A stretch of DNA of 64,000 bases from Morchella semilibera. Its lineage: Eukaryota; Ascomycota; Pezizomycetes; Pezizales; Morchellaceae. Positions 49,358 to 63,230 of the stretch are shown piece after piece (position 1 is the first letter of the stretch; every line of letters begins with the position of its first letter). Where the stretch lies: the NCBI GenBank assembly GCA_009192285.1, contig WBVU01000012.1, forward strand, positions 558,001-622,000, written 5' to 3'. Position numbers and translations under genes: made by a program. The notes under the pieces are model-generated. The model was not told the DNA's origin, ran no database searches, and saw only the letters and a list, made by a program, of their open reading frames with translations.

Positions 49358-52300
49358 GTGCTATGAGGAGCTCTTGGTACGTCATATGGGTCATGGCCTT
49401 CTAGCTTTGGTAGCTAGCTAGGACGGACCTTGTGTGTATTTTTTTTTTATATCCTCTATCATTTTTTAAGGACTTTGGGTGGGGTTTTTGCTTTTGTGTG
49501 CTTTTATTGTTCTTTATTCTTTACTCTTAACCATTTGGTTCTTCTTGTGGTGATATGATTACGAGGTGTGAGATGTGTTTTTTATTTTCCTGTTTTTTTT
49601 TTTTTTTTTCCTTTATGGACCAAGTCATTCTTCAGGAGTTTATTTGCTTTTGCTTTTGCTTTTTTGGCTTGTTAACCAGGTTTTGCCGTTTTTTTTTCTT
49701 TTTTACAAACCACCATTGCGCGGAAGGGAAAACTAGGGAATTGGAAATTTAGGGAGCATGGGAATTGAAGCGAAGTTGAAGAGGAAGGGAAAAGAATTGT
49801 TTTTTTTTTATGTTTATTTTACTTTTATGATGATGCCGCTGCCGCCGTCGGCCGGATGAGTCAATGGAATGGGATGATGGGATTGGGATTGGGATTGGGA
49901 TTTGTCTGTATAAAACAAAACAAAGCAAAAAAAACCGAGTTTAATGGCTGTTTTTTTTCCTTCTCATTCTGGGGTTTTTTTCCTTTCGTTTTTTTCTTTT
50001 TGGACTTACAACATAAGAAGAGAAGAAGAAAGAGCTGATCTAAGAATAAGAAATTCACTTTTCTATACCATACCTGCTGCACTCGAGTCCCAAAAATACC
50101 CTCCCAACCCGAGCCCCAAAGACATCCCCGGTCCTCTCTACGAATTCTGCGGGGTGCATACTCTATCTACTAGTGTCATGAAGTGATGACCACCAAAATA
50201 CGGTTACGGTACATACGGTACATACATACCGTGGAGTTACTGTGGCATGGCACTTACTCTAGGTTGTATATACATGTACATATGACAATTGTTATGTAAG
50301 TACATGTATTTATTATACATGCCTGCCTTACCTGCCTGCTTGTGCAACACAGCACCTTCCCCAGCAAGGGACCTCAACCCAGGCAGCGTACCCCCCCCTC
50401 CTCCTAGCTCCCCCTTCTTCCCAAACCCATCCACCCACCAGTAAGGAACGTGCATAAATTGTTGCAGTACCACACACATGCCAGTGATTCGAGACATTTG
50501 GGCCGACGGTTCGCGGCTGTTTGGGGTGCTGTGCTGTGTGTGTGTGTGTGTGTGTGTCTATGCTGCGCGTATCATCAATCATATCGAGCGTCGAGATGAG
50601 GTCGCGCGAGCACTTGCGCCTTTTGAAAATCAAGCAGCAGCAGTAGCAGCAGGAGGGAGGGTATATACAGTACTACTACTACTACATACTAGCAATGTAG
50701 CTAGCCAACAGGGTGTCGTGCGCAGTTTTGGGGAATCATATAGTTGATGTTTACTATTACTGCGACTGCGAGAATTAAAAAAAAAAAGGTACGTACCGGT
50801 ACCGACCGGTCCGAGCCAAGCTAGTGCAAAGTGCAAAGTGCATGTAGGTATTGTATTTGTATTACTCTCCCTGTCTATAACCAGCGCCAGCACCAGCATT
50901 ACTACATGTATTACCATTACCAGCGCCATTACCATGCTATAGCTATAACAGCGGGCGCCGCGGAAAGCTATTTCCATTATTTCCATCTTCTGCGCTCAGG
51001 CACAGAACTGAATTATCAAACTGAACTGGCTGAGAATCACCGGCCAGGAAGGGTAGGGTACATGTAAGTAATTAGATAGGTATATACGTACATACAACGT
51101 ATGTATAAAAAATCAAAATACAGCGCACAGAAAGAAAATAAAAAATAAGCCCGCGGGAAGGGCGCTCCCAGCGGGCCGGCGGGCATGCCGCTTCCGGCAG
51201 TGGTAATGATAGATCTGGCAGACCCAGGTTGAGTTTGCAATTATTCCCAGCTTCTTTGTTTTTATCGTGCATAAAAATGCATGCATACATACATACAGAG
51301 GAAAGAAGTACCTACTGGAATACTAGCGGGCACCATGTGTTCAGCTACGTGAGCTACATACATGTACATACATACTACTACTACTATGAATAGAGAGAGA
51401 GGATGCGGGGTTAGCAGGCCTGGGCTGGTTCGAGAAACGAGAAAGAAAAGAAAAGAGAATGAGAATGAGGCATCCTAGACAGTGGAGTGGTCAATTCGTT
51501 TAGTAGACAAAAGAGACGGCCTTTCCCCAGTTGCCATTCAGGGAGAGAGATGGCGCCATAGAATACTTCTCCCCACATTTACATCCGTATTTACATCCCT
51601 ATAAGCACGCCACTGTGCTCTCTACGAGTCGTACTTTCCTGACGTTTATAAACTGGACCACTGTTGCATAGCATACTAAATTCTGGACTTGGCGCGTATT
51701 TGTATGGCATGCGATGGCGGTCATTTTTACAAACGTCAGGAAAGTAGTACGAGTACAATAGGTACATGATGTATGTACTCTGCTCTAGAGCACTCTATAC
51801 AATATCATACATCATACTTACCTGCCCGCCCATGACAAACTCCCCGTATCAAACAATATTCGTGAAGTAATAACCCCCCACATTTCCCTCCTCCCCCAAT
51901 TGATGGGAAACTTTTCCCACCTTCTTCACCTCCAGATTCAAAAACATCATACGAGCCTACGTCGTAGCGTCGCAATTGATGGTGGAAGAGGAGTGGGGAA
52001 GGGCGAAGAGCGGGGGGAGGTTGAACCATGAACGACACTCCCAGTTACCAGATCTACCAGGCACGACGTCAGGAGCACCGGTCGATCAGAGGAATTGAGT
52101 TAGAGGTGCGAAGGGGAAAAAAAACTTTTTGCGCCAGCAGATCCCCCCCGCTCTCCCCCCAGCAGCCAGGGGTTTTTATTTTTGCGCCATGATAATAAGT
52201 ATGTATGTAAGAAAGAAAGAAAGGGAAAAAAATAGTGGTTTTTTCTTTTCTTCTTTTCTTTTCTGTGCGGAGGAGCGCTCTACCATGGGAATTGATTTTC

Positions 52301-54711
52301 GAGTGGGCGGGTTGCTTTTTTGTCGGTTTTGTCGCGAGGATGGAGGGATTGGGGGATGGCCGGTGGGGGAGGAGGAGAGAGAGGAGTTTGAAAAGTGTGC
52401 TTGAACGTTTCGAGATCCTTTTCATTTTCTTTTCTTTTTGCTTTCTGTGCTTGGGAAATGATGTTGAAGTCGGATTTGAGGTTTTGGGAGTGAGGGTGGA
52501 AAATGCGCAGTGCTATTCTGCGAAGCTCTTGCACTTCCTTGCCTTGTTACTTATTACTCCAGCTTTCAACTTCCCTAACCACCATCGTACTAATTAATTA
52601 TCCAACCAGAAGATCACTTCGATCACTTTACTCTCTACTCCCACTACTCCATCAAATCAGATCCCAGCCAACCGGCGACAACTAAGCAGACTCTCCGTGG
52701 CCATCATGGGGCTGATAGTCACATACAGTAGAGTAGATTTTGATTACTTACTACATCCAGCTCCCTCACTCTCTCTGACTCGGTTAACCCGTACTGTACG
52801 TGGTGATATCATCATTCGCCGCCGCCGGGTAAGGGGAAGGGGGGGGGGGCCCTCCCTTGTCCTGCCTGTCCTGCCTGTCCCTCTCTCTTTTTTTTTTCCC
52901 TCTAGGCCCTCTGGGCCCGCACTTTGTGGGATTTGCGGGGTACATGTTATCTAATTCCCCAACTATCCAGCCAGCCAGCTACATGTAGCTAGACGTATCG
53001 TATCGTACCTCTCTAGCTTAATCCTTGGAGCTCGAGCACGATACAATTAATTAAAGGCCCCACGATACTCGAACGTCACTTTTTCCTTTTTTCCTTTTTC
53101 CTCTCTTTTCTTTCCTTTTTTTCCTTTCCTCACTTTTCCTGATCCTGGTACGTAGGATAAGATCGTAATATAGTTACATAGGGTTTCGTCGTAAAAAAAA
53201 AAAAAATTATGGGTTGATAGGTAAAGTAGGCAACCACAGATCAGAGTTGGCGATCTCTCAACTCTCTGTGCCAGTGTCTCTCTCTCTAACTCCCCCCCTC
53301 TCCCCGGATAATCTTTTTTCTTTCTTTCTTTTTTCTTTCTTTTTTTTTTCTTGACATTCTCTTCTGCTTCCTTTTCCTCCGCCTAAGACATTTTTTCCAT
53401 GTTCACAAATGAGAGAAAAAGGTGCTGCGAGGATTTCAAAATAATACATCAGATTTCAAGAAAAATTCCCAGTCTGGAGGATCTTCAGAGGGGAAAAAAA
53501 AAAAAGCCTTTAGCCCTGCATTAATTAATTCAAGGGTAAAAAAAAAAGAGAGAGAGAGAATGACAGGCATACTACACACACGAACGAGCGCAAGCAATCC
53601 ATCTTCTGCTCTCCCGTTGGTCGCCCGCAACTACGCTACATTTATATATCTCCTCTATATACATATGTGTTTCTATACCCCTAATTGTACCGGCGGCGCG
53701 TGTGGAGTAGAGGGGGAATGCCGAGGAGCGTCTGTTTGGCGGGCAAGCGAGTGACGGTCATGATGATACATACGACCAGTCTCTCTCCCTTTCCTCTCCG
53801 ACAGACAGCACAGTTTTTCCCCCCATGCCATGCCATGCCATGCCATGACGATGACGATAGTGCGATAGTGAGGAATGGGTGATGATGATAACCCACCTCC
53901 ACTCCTCTCCTACTACTACTACCGGGTGGTGTTACAACCCCCCCCCCCTTTTTTTTTTCTTTCTCCCACCAACGCGCGTTGGGCGGGTACAACCGGTAGA
54001 GTTGAGTTGAGAGAGCTTGCCCATCACCAGGAGATTTGCCCTGTCTGTGACTCGACGAGTCTTGGGCCCGTCGTCGATGTCGGCGTGGTTTTGCCGGAGC
54101 GTCAGCGTACGTGCCCGCGCCCCCCCCCCTCTGACCCGGCCCCAGCAGCTAGCAGCAGCAAGCAAGCAAGCAGCAGCAGCAGCAAACGACGTAACTGTAC
54201 ATATATACAGCTGATCTGATCTCTGGGCCGCTGGTATATACCGACTGACCGCGAGCGCAGGTTTCAGGATTGCGATGTTGGGAACTGGCCTGCGCCACTG
54301 GGTTAGCTGGGTATGGGTTGAACGGTAGGCAAATTATAAAGTATGGAACATTGTCTAAGGTGGGAAAAGTATGTACATGTGAGTACATACAGAGCCTCAG
54401 GAACCAAGGTCAGGTCAGGTACGTACCGCCTACATTTTACATACTTATGTACATACGTCGTTGGTCGCACAGTAACGGGGGGCTGGCTGTGGAACCCGTG
54501 ATGGGATGGATTGGGGATTATCGCCACAGACAGACAGACGGTAAGAGGAAAAACCAGGAAATGAAATGAAATGAGCACGATGATGATGATGATGGGGACT
54601 AGAAGGAGAAGAGGGAAAGCACACTGACGTCGGTGTCGGCTCGCCTGTGCATTCCTTATTGCAGATGGATTTGTTACATAGCTACATACATGTAAGTATA
54701 CTGTACGTTTA

Positions 54712-54742
<31 letters not shown>

Positions 54743-56575
54743 TGTGCTTTGCTTTCATCACTCTACTGTCCTCGCTGTGCGTACGTGAGGATCTCAGATT
54801 GCCTTGTCTGGCACGCACGATTCCCGCCGGAATCTGCGATGATGCCGGGGGGGGCATGGCTGCGGTAGCGAAGCGAGTTTCAAGCCCAGGGCAAAGAAGA
54901 AGAAAAAAAAAATGGACGGAATTGTAGAGAGAGAGACGTCATGAGTGAGCGTGACTCGGGTTTTTTGCAATTGTGAAAAAAGAGGGAACGGAAAAATAAA
55001 AAATAAAAAATAAAAAATAAAAAAAAAGGCTGCGCGTGAAAAAGCAACGTGAAGGAGCTGAAGAGGGGGGGGGGGTTTCGAGGTTCGAAAAAAGGGAATT
55101 TGTGTTTTGACAGGTTGGGGAGACCCTGCATATCGGACCAGACGGACAGAAAGGGAGGGAAATGGATGGGATAAGATGGGATGGAAACGGAAATGGGATG
55201 GATGGATGGAATGGGTAAAAAGATAATTAAACAGGCATCATGTATGTAGGTACTTGGGTACATGTATGGTATACCATACCTACCATGTATCAAGTATAAT
55301 CAGAAACCTATGCCGGCGGGTATTGATGGTGATGATAGTGATGCTGAGATAGGAATACGGACTCGAGCTCTTCCAGCTGAGCAAACAATTGGGATTGGAA
55401 TTGGAATTGAAATTGAAATTGAAATTGAGATTGAAACCGTGGTTGAGCTTCTTCGTTGGAGGAGGCTCAAGCTAATTGACTACAATAATAATACTACCCA
55501 ATGCGGCATCAATACCCGCACGCGCGAGCGGCTATCCAGTCCCCATCCGGGGGGAAACATCACATTCACATCATCCACCACAACGTTTATTGACTGATTG
55601 ATTGATTGATCAATCGATTGATTGATTGGAGGGCAGAAGCATGCGTGTTTTGCCATCAAACGGCTCTCTTTTCTTTTCCTTCATTCTTTTAACCCTGCAC
55701 AGAACCTAATCTAGCTACATACCCTTCCTGTCCGCGTGGTCGGTCATGCTATGATGATGATGATGGAGACACAAGGTATTGCTTTGCTTTGCTTGATATC
55801 GCCGAGGAACGGAACAATTGCTGTTGTTGTCAATGTGGGGAATAGCAATCGCAATTATTTATTATATATCGCTGTAGCTTGAGCCTCATGTCGATACGAA
55901 CTAGGTAATCTATGCGTAGGGTCTAGATTACTACATGTATTTGTGTTTCTAGCCTTGCAATTGCTCCCCAATTGAACCAAGGCTCTGCTAGCTCTAGATC
56001 TATAGGTCACGTACTGCGTACTCATGCCATGAGGAATAGTTACAAGTAATTCCTTGCGAGCCTGTTGTTGTTGTCCTGTCTTGTCCCCATGATCAATTTC
56101 AATTACTCTACCGCATGTATTGTGGTTTCGGAGGTGATCGAGCTGTGCTGCTGGTGGTCTTACAAAAGAAGGATAACGCCGACCTCGATCCTCAGCCGCA
56201 AGGGTTCATTTAGTAGAAGTAATCAAAGGAGTGTAATCTACGCGATCATCTACATACGAGGGTTGTGTAGGTACGGTATATACATGTAATGGAATTGAAT
56301 TGTGTTTTACGGATTGAATATGTGTTACACGTTAATTGTGGTTATGAAACCAGAATACATAGAATCTTGTTGGGACATAACGCCACACCTCATCCCCCCC
56401 CCAGCCCGCGGCCGGGTAAGACCCGAAACCGCAACGACAACTGTGGCTAACCACCCTTTCCCCCAATATCGACATACAACCAAAAACCCGGAGGACCTCC
56501 CCCCCCCCCTCCCCTCCACCCGCCCCCCCGCCTGCCCGCACCACCATTACTACCACCACCACCAACATCACCACA
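49358..56575. other. 7.2-kb repeat-rich interval without a supported gene
   Basis: Starts with a T-rich 3' flank. Contains (GATTGG)n near 49880-49900, (TG)n at 50535-50557, an 18-bp CCATG tandem near 53825, a T23 run near 54717-54742, (AAAAAT)n at 54990-55026, a GGAATT/GAAATT hexamer array at 55388-55434 and (ATTG)n at 55590-55628. About ten TACATGTA sites lie here. Open frames run through these repeats, but none has a domain or splice model. It ends in the C-rich TAF7 leader. Confidence 0.5.
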
Positions 56576-57865
56576 ATGGTCAAACTCAAACTCAACACCT
56601 CCGCCTCTACGCTCTCCGCGCAAAAGCCCACCGGCGCCTCCTCCTCCTCCTCCGCCGCCGCCGCCGCCGCCGGAGGTCCGGGCAGCAGCAGCACCAACAA
56701 TGGCGGCGCCTCGACCCCCAAAACCCCCAAAATCAAGCTCAAGACCAAAGCCTCACTGCCGACCCTCAAGCTCAAGTCCTCATCCTTCAACCAAGCGACG
56801 CCGTCATCCCCCCTACGCACACCGGTCCTCAAGCTCAAGACGCCCAAGCAGCCCGTTGCGCGCAAGCGCCGCCACGAGCCCGGCAACGGCTACGACAGCG
56901 AGGCCTCGGACCGCGAGGAGGACCCGGCCATCGAGGAGCAGTTCATCCTGCGCATGCCGCCCGGCGAGGACTGCGACTACGTGCGCGACGTGATTGAGCG
57001 CAAGGAGCTCAACCCAAAGAGCGACATATGGTTCAAGTTCAAGGACTCGCGGCGCGCCGTGGTCTGCGTGCGCAAGAACCTGTACGCGGCCGTGCTGGTG
57101 GACCTGCCAAACATCATCGAGAGCAACAAGACGCTCGACAAGAAGGCAATCTTCAAGACGGCCGACATATGCCAGATGCTGCTGGTGGGCGAGCGGATAA
57201 AGTCCGAGGACGAGGTGCTGGGGCTGCCCGTGCGCCCGCAGGACGTCACGTACCCGCATGGCCTGACGCCGCCGATGCAGTGGGTGCGCAAGCGGAGGTT
57301 CCGGAAGAGGATCTCGAATCGCACGATCGAGGCCGTGGAGGCCGAGGTGGATCGGTTGCTGAGGGACGATGAGAGGGCCGAGGCATCATCGTTTACGCTT
57401 GTGGATGCGGCGGAGCTGGCGAGGGAGGAGGAGGAGGGCGAGGACGAGCAGGGCGATGGGTACGACCTGCTTGGAGGGCAGGGGGAGTACGACGACGAGC
57501 AGGACGCCGAGGGTGAGGTGGAATACGACTTTGCGCCCGGCGAGGAGATGGACGGGGATACGCTGGCCAACGACTTGGAAACAGCGCTTATGGACGAGAT
57601 GGAGGATGAGGCAGCGGCACCCGAGGAGAGCGAGGATGAGGAGGACGACGAGGACGAGGAGCCAGAGCTGGACGAGGAGGCCACTCAGGCGGCGCAGGAG
57701 CAGCGGAAGCTCAACGAGGAGATACAGGACCTGCAGGAGGCCATAAAGTCGAAGCTGAAGGAGTACGACAGTATCTCCAACGTCATGCTCAAGGCCAGGA
57801 TCAGAGGCGTGATTGCCAGCTTCCAGGCAGAGCTGGCGCTAAAGCAGAAGCAATTGGCAGGATAA
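56576..57865 (+). CDS. TAF7: TFIID subunit TAF7 (429 aa, one exon)
   Basis: Uninterrupted frame. Residues 1-120 are low-complexity with Lys-Leu-Lys repeats (KLKLNTS, PKIKLKTKAS, PVLKLKTPKQ). The TAFII55 N-terminal domain spans about 120-207: EEQFILRMPPGEDCDYVRDV, DIWFKFKDSRRAVVCVRKNL, YAAVLVDLPNIIESNKTLDK, TADICQMLLV, followed by PHGLTPPMQWVRKRRFRKRI. The C-terminal half is strongly acidic and ends with a coiled coil (EEIQDLQEAIKSKLKEYDSI ... ELALKQKQLAG). TAF7 binds TAF1 within TFIID and restrains its activity. The gene is intronless and far more GC-rich than its surroundings, which leaves several long shadow frames. Confidence 0.93.
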   Translation: MVKLKLNTSASTLSAQKPTGASSSSSAAAAAAGGPGSSSTNNGGASTPKTPKIKLKTKASLPTLKLKSSSFNQATPSSPLRTPVLKLKTPKQPVARKRRHEPGNGYDSEASDREEDPAIEEQFILRMPPGEDCDYVRDVIERKELNPKSDIWFKFKDSRRAVVCVRKNLYAAVLVDLPNIIESNKTLDKKAIFKTADICQMLLVGERIKSEDEVLGLPVRPQDVTYPHGLTPPMQWVRKRRFRKRISNRTIEAVEAEVDRLLRDDERAEASSFTLVDAAELAREEEEGEDEQGDGYDLLGGQGEYDDEQDAEGEVEYDFAPGEEMDGDTLANDLETALMDEMEDEAAAPEESEDEEDDEDEEPELDEEATQAAQEQRKLNEEIQDLQEAIKSKLKEYDSISNVMLKARIRGVIASFQAELALKQKQLAG

Positions 57866-58390
57866 TTGTTAGTTTGTTTTTCCCCTTCCTCCTTCCTTCT
57901 TTCCCTCTCTGTCTTTGCCTCGGCATCCCCCTCTTTTTTCTTTTTTGTTTAAAAAAAGACCTCGCTTTAGCAAAGACAATGATTGAAATCCCATTTTTCC
58001 CCTCTTCCTTCTCTTTCTCTTTCCATTCCCAGCAGCCGGTCTTTCACTGTCTTGCATGTATTTCTCTTCCTTTTTTTTTTTTTTTATAAATTATATATAA
58101 TTCAAATTGTGGGTGTACGATTACCAATAGCTAGAGAGAGTCTTATCAGGTTGGCGTTCTTCTTTATATTTTTCTTTCTTTTTTATTTTTATGGAATCCC
58201 CAAAAGAGAATCCGGGGGGGGTCATGGTGGTGTGGAATTCGAAGCTACAAATTCACGCCTCTCTCTCTCTCAAAAGATTACAATTACTATTACTATAATA
58301 TTTTTTCTTTCTGTTTGGGGGGGCCATGGCCGGCATAGCAGGCTACCCCTCCTCACAGATACAGAGCAGCTGGGTACAACCAAGTAGAGA

Positions 58391-58427
58391 GGAGAGGGAG
58401 AGGGAGAGGGAGAGGGAGAGGGAGAGT
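58391..58427. repeat. (GGGAGA)n microsatellite
   Basis: About six tandem hexamers in the TAF7 3' flank. Confidence 0.8.
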
Positions 58428-59085
58428 TAGAACATCGTCATCCAACATCAAATATCATCATATCAAAACATCGTACCACACCGGCATGCTCCATAATCAG
58501 TTTACTGCAAGATAAGGTTTTGTTTGTATCTCTACCACCACCACTACTACTACAACTACACCCGGGCGGAGAAGGAAAGGCGGCAAGGGAAAGAAAGAGA
58601 AAAAAACCAAATCACCGCATCGCACTCGCCCCATCCCACGCTGTTTCCCTGCCCTCCCTGATTCGGCCAGCTAGCTAGCTTTCTCCCCTTCCTCCCGGCC
58701 CCTTCCTTCACCCATAGCTGAACCCCTGCCCCTCCCACTCTACAATGCCTACCTAAGTATGTACAACTGCCGTTTCGTCCATGACGACGATAGCGTCTCG
58801 TTTAACAAATTAAAAAAAAAAAAATCCGGGTTGGGCGTTGGGGGGAGGGGGGGCGTCGGCGGAGCGTTCCGGAGGGGGGGCCAATGGATGGAACAGGTGA
58901 AACAGTTAATTGGCCGAGTGCCACTTCCATTCTACTGCAGCACAGCCAGCAGTGTAGGTATGGTAGGCCGGTTACATGTGCAGGGCAGGCAGGCAGGCAG
59001 GCAGAGTAGAATTCATCATGTACGGACGGTCGTTGGCTCCAAATTACCCAGATTGCCGGACGCGTGACTGCCACCCTTAACGCTT

Positions 59086-59088
<3 letters not shown>

Positions 59089-59119
<31 letters not shown>
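59089..59119. repeat. (GA)n microsatellite
   Basis: About fifteen GA dinucleotides in a row. Confidence 0.85.
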
Positions 59120-59122
<3 letters not shown>

Positions 59123-62100
59123 CCGTATGTAGGGTACATGTATGTACCGTACCCGCTGCAGTACAGTACAGCTAGTTAGAGAAATGAGAGTTTCATTTCG
59201 TCCCATTACTTCCCGTCCATTCAATCCCTCCCCCCTTTCTAGCTTCCCCTTCCCCTTCTCCTTATCCTTCTCCTTCAGTGGTTGGTGGTTTGTGTATAAT
59301 CTACAAATGCAAATGAACACTTTGGTTATCTGCAAGGAGGAGCTCGAGAGTAGAGAAAATTAGGCGGAAAAATACCCTTGGCCCCTACATCATGCGTGTA
59401 GATTAGGTTTAATGGTTCTACCTAAGCACTATCCGTACCCAGGGGTCAGGCAGGCAGGCAGAAAAGTTCACAAAACGAGAGAACAGGCAGAAAACACCGA
59501 AAACAGCGTATTAGACGCGGTACCGAGGGAGGGAAAGGCTGTATGGGGATGTATGGGATGTATGGGATTGGATGGATTGGCTGGATGGTTGGATGGTTGG
59601 ATCAGCTTGGACGGATGCGTAGTTTTTTATGCAGGGACTTGCCTGTCTGTCACGCGGCATCGGTGACGTGCTAGTGAGTGAGTGAGGCCGGCCCCATGTC
59701 CATGGTCTACACTCAGTTTCTTCACAAATACAAATACAGAAAGGAAACACACACAAGGGGGGGGGGGGGGCAGTTTAAGGTAAGCCGAACAGACTAAATA
59801 CACACATGGAGAAAGTACATGGAAGTGCTAAACAACTTGGAGTACAGACCGGTGGCTTTAGAGCGGCGGGAAGGGTCCGGGAGCGGGAGCGGGAGGAAGG
59901 AAGGTTTCGTGGATCAATCTATTTTATTTTATTTACCCTTACCACAATAGGTGCTCTCTATGGTGATGATGTTGATGATGATGACATTGAAAGATCCACC
60001 CCTCCCCTCTCCCCCAGCCAGTCAGGGGAAACGAGCGGGACAGCTAACTACTACTACAGTACGCATCATGACTTACCGACTGACTGCCTGCCTTGGGCGC
60101 TACAATGCCGTTTCGTTTGGATAAATTCGAAAAGGGATAATCTTTTTTTTATTTTTTTTTTTATTTTTTTTAATTCTGTCTACCGATAAGATAGACTGAT
60201 AAGAGTCGGCAGTAGGATGCGGAGGATTTTTCTTTTCTTTTCCAAAAAAAGTCGTTAATTGACTGCACGGGAAAGATTATGCGGGTGTGGGGAAAATCTC
60301 GAAAGAGAGAGAAAAGAAAAAAAAAAAAATGGCGCGTGGTGGAGGCGCGGCACGGCGCCTCGTCGAGTGATTGTCAATGATATGCGCCGGATTACTACAC
60401 AACCACCACCAGCTACGGACCAGCGTCACCGTACGTACCGCACCGTGACAAGCAAGACGAGACGAGACGAGACAATTCCTCCTCACACAGAGCCGTGCCC
60501 ATGACCGTGATGACGGGTGTGTAACAAACGTGCTGTAATGCAGATCCCCAATCTCTGCCAAAGGGGGTTTTCCAGGGGTCCCCCCCCCATCCAACATAAT
60601 ATAGAAGTTATCCACCAGACCCTTCCTCCTCCTCCTCCCCCCAATTACATGTATTGTGTGACCGGTCAGGTTTGATGGTCGGTATGTCACGTTGCATTGC
60701 TGCCTGCAACTGTCAGATGGATTAAGGTTTTAAAATTGCATTCACGTAACGTAACGCAACAAGACGAAACGTAACGTAGCCATCCATCCACCACGGCTCA
60801 CGGGAGGCTTTCTGGTGCTTGTGGCTGGCCTGGTAAGCGAAATACTCAATGTGGAACAGCATCGAGGGCTTCGTCGGCATCCGATCGATTCGATGGGGGC
60901 ATCTGAGGTTGCCCAATAATTCCAAAGATGCATGGAGATGCCTGGTGGTTGAGAAGTTCGTCGTCGTGGCTTATCACTGAAATCAGGCCATCAGCTCGTC
61001 ACTTGACCCCCAAATCGCCTACCACTATTGTTAGCACGTATCGACGATAACTCGACCTCTACGGAGAGCGTTAGTCGATCCCCAGACAGCAGTATTCACG
61101 ACATCATATGGCAGAATCTTTTCGTCTAAACCCTAATCTGCCGCATTTTTGAGTTTAAATCAATACATGTACCTATCGGATTAGCGGAAACAGCCTCAGG
61201 CTTATATATGCTGGATGCAAGTGTGAAGAAGATAGGTTAGTATGTGATCAATAACGAGATCGGGACCCTAGCCTAACCCGCAGAGATATGACAAATAGTT
61301 TAAAGGTTGGGAACGTAACATTAACATTGCACGAAGGCTGCCCTGCTAGTTATTTCACTCGTAGAGAGCTAGACACGAGGTCTGGAACGGCTTCTAGGGA
61401 TAGGCGATTTGAGGGGGAGGTTAACTTTGGGACTAGGCACCGGTAGCGGCCGCCCATTTCCTCATATCGTGGGACTTGATCGACTAAAGTTCCTTTGTGC
61501 TTGGACTTGTTGGGACAAGCTGGAGTGCTTAGGCGGATACATGGGAGCTTAGGCCTCCATCTTTCCCACTACCTGTGTTTCTAGTCGAAACGTACGTTCA
61601 TTCCCCGGGATGCATTCGTGGGACCAGAAGCGGAATGTGCATGAACCAACTACCCCTCAGCGTTGAGCCACGGGGCGGGACCCATCGAGACTTTCCCCAC
61701 TGCTATATCCTCTGTCCCTGGTTGTAGCCTACGAGTCGGGTTATTCACAGGCTCATGAGTTGTTAAGTTATTGTGTTAGTTCTTTATGGACCACCCTCCA
61801 TAGAACTATAGCTTCCACTCAAGGCTAAAGCTAGTGGAGTGGTACGCAAAGTATTGCATATCAGTATACAGACATTACTATCGCTTCATGCTATAGTTAA
61901 TTAGGTAGTTTAAGGGTTTTGTTGAAATAAGGCGGACTGGACATGCAGATAGATATCTAGAGCCGGCGCAAACCATCTTAGAATACCTCTTGGTGGGATA
62001 CCCCTTTGGCGACAATGCCTCTATATGGTCGAGAATGGAATATATCTAGATAATGAATTAGCAACGACTCGCCAGCAACTATCGTGCGAGTGAGAGTTCA

Positions 62101-63230
62101 TGATTATATTTGATTCAAACCTGTGCTCCAGGTGACACGTGCTAAATAAACATATGGTCTACATGACCTGTGAGATTTGCCAAAGTACGTAGAGGCAGAC
62201 AGAAATCTACAATACCATGGAGCTGGTGGGAATTATTGAGACTTGCTATTTTATGGAAAGATGGGATTTAGGCTTATACTGGTAGATGGAACCATCTTAG
62301 CTTATTGAATGGATGTTCGTAATAATATAGACCCTTACAATTCGAGAGATTGAGAGTGGTGGGGCTGAGGAGGGGTTCTCTTGTATGTTGAGAGCCTTTT
62401 CGGAACGTTACATTAGACGGTAATTAACGGTGCCTTTACGATCTACGACCTCAAAGCGGGGGCTCCTAGAACAATCTCGGAACTTCCCACTGGTGCTGAT
62501 CTTTACAAGGAAGTAAAAGCCAACGCTATCAGTGTGTGTTTCTGGGAACGATCTCAGAAGATATAGCACATGGTGGTAGATGGCACAGTGAGGTTGATGG
62601 TTGGTTTGGTTGTGCAATTTTTTGTTCGCTTGGGGTTTGTTTCTGTTATAAATTCGCCATAGAATCTTGGAAGTTTCTGTTTGCTGGCGCGTTGAATGCA
62701 AGTAGCATAGACACGTAAGTATAAGTATGTCGGTATTACATGAATACTATCATCACTAGCGACAGAGCTCCTAACATTCAGAGTGTACTTAAAATACAGA
62801 TACATTATAGTAGATTTCAGAGGGGAAGCGTACATATATGTAGAGTTATACTAGCTGTAAATATTTAGGTGAATAAATCTTCCGAGTGATATTATATGAC
62901 CACAGTTAAAACTTCATGATGAGGCGCTAGCTATAACCGAGCGATAAGATGATACGCGATAAGGAACATGCATGATAAAAGAGACCCTGGCACTTCATCT
63001 CTCACGAAACCCAACGAAAAGAAAGCCAGCAAGCAACACACAAATACGCCAACAGACGATTTATATTATTCACACTATTGCTCGCTCTAATGCTAACAGG
63101 CAAGAAGAAGAAAAAAAGACGTACAATTCGCTTTACACTATATCCCTTTGACCTTTCTAAAACATGCTAACGCTCAGAGACAAACAGAGACCGGTTCCGT
63201 GGGGCGGGGAGAGGGGGGGGGATGCGAGGG

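Larger units (their letters stand above)
57866..63230. other. 5.4-kb interval without a supported gene
   Basis: T/C-rich TAF7 3' flank, then (GGGAGA)n at 58391-58427, (GA)n at 59089-59119, G-runs near 59758-59770 and T-runs near 60142-60170. Further on there is AT-rich sequence with TACATGTA sites (59131, 60647, 61163) and one or two CGAGTGAT motifs (62097, 62883). No frame carries a recognisable domain. Confidence 0.5.

Noticed and set aside
52069-52597. Overlapping frames of 84-120 codons on both strands
   Set aside because: Driven by T- and A-rich tracts; no domain, no splice sites, low complexity.
56700-57746. Long overlapping frames on both strands within TAF7
   Set aside because: Shadow frames caused by the high GC content and acidic codons (GAG/GAC) of TAF7; Arg/Ser-rich nonsense translations.
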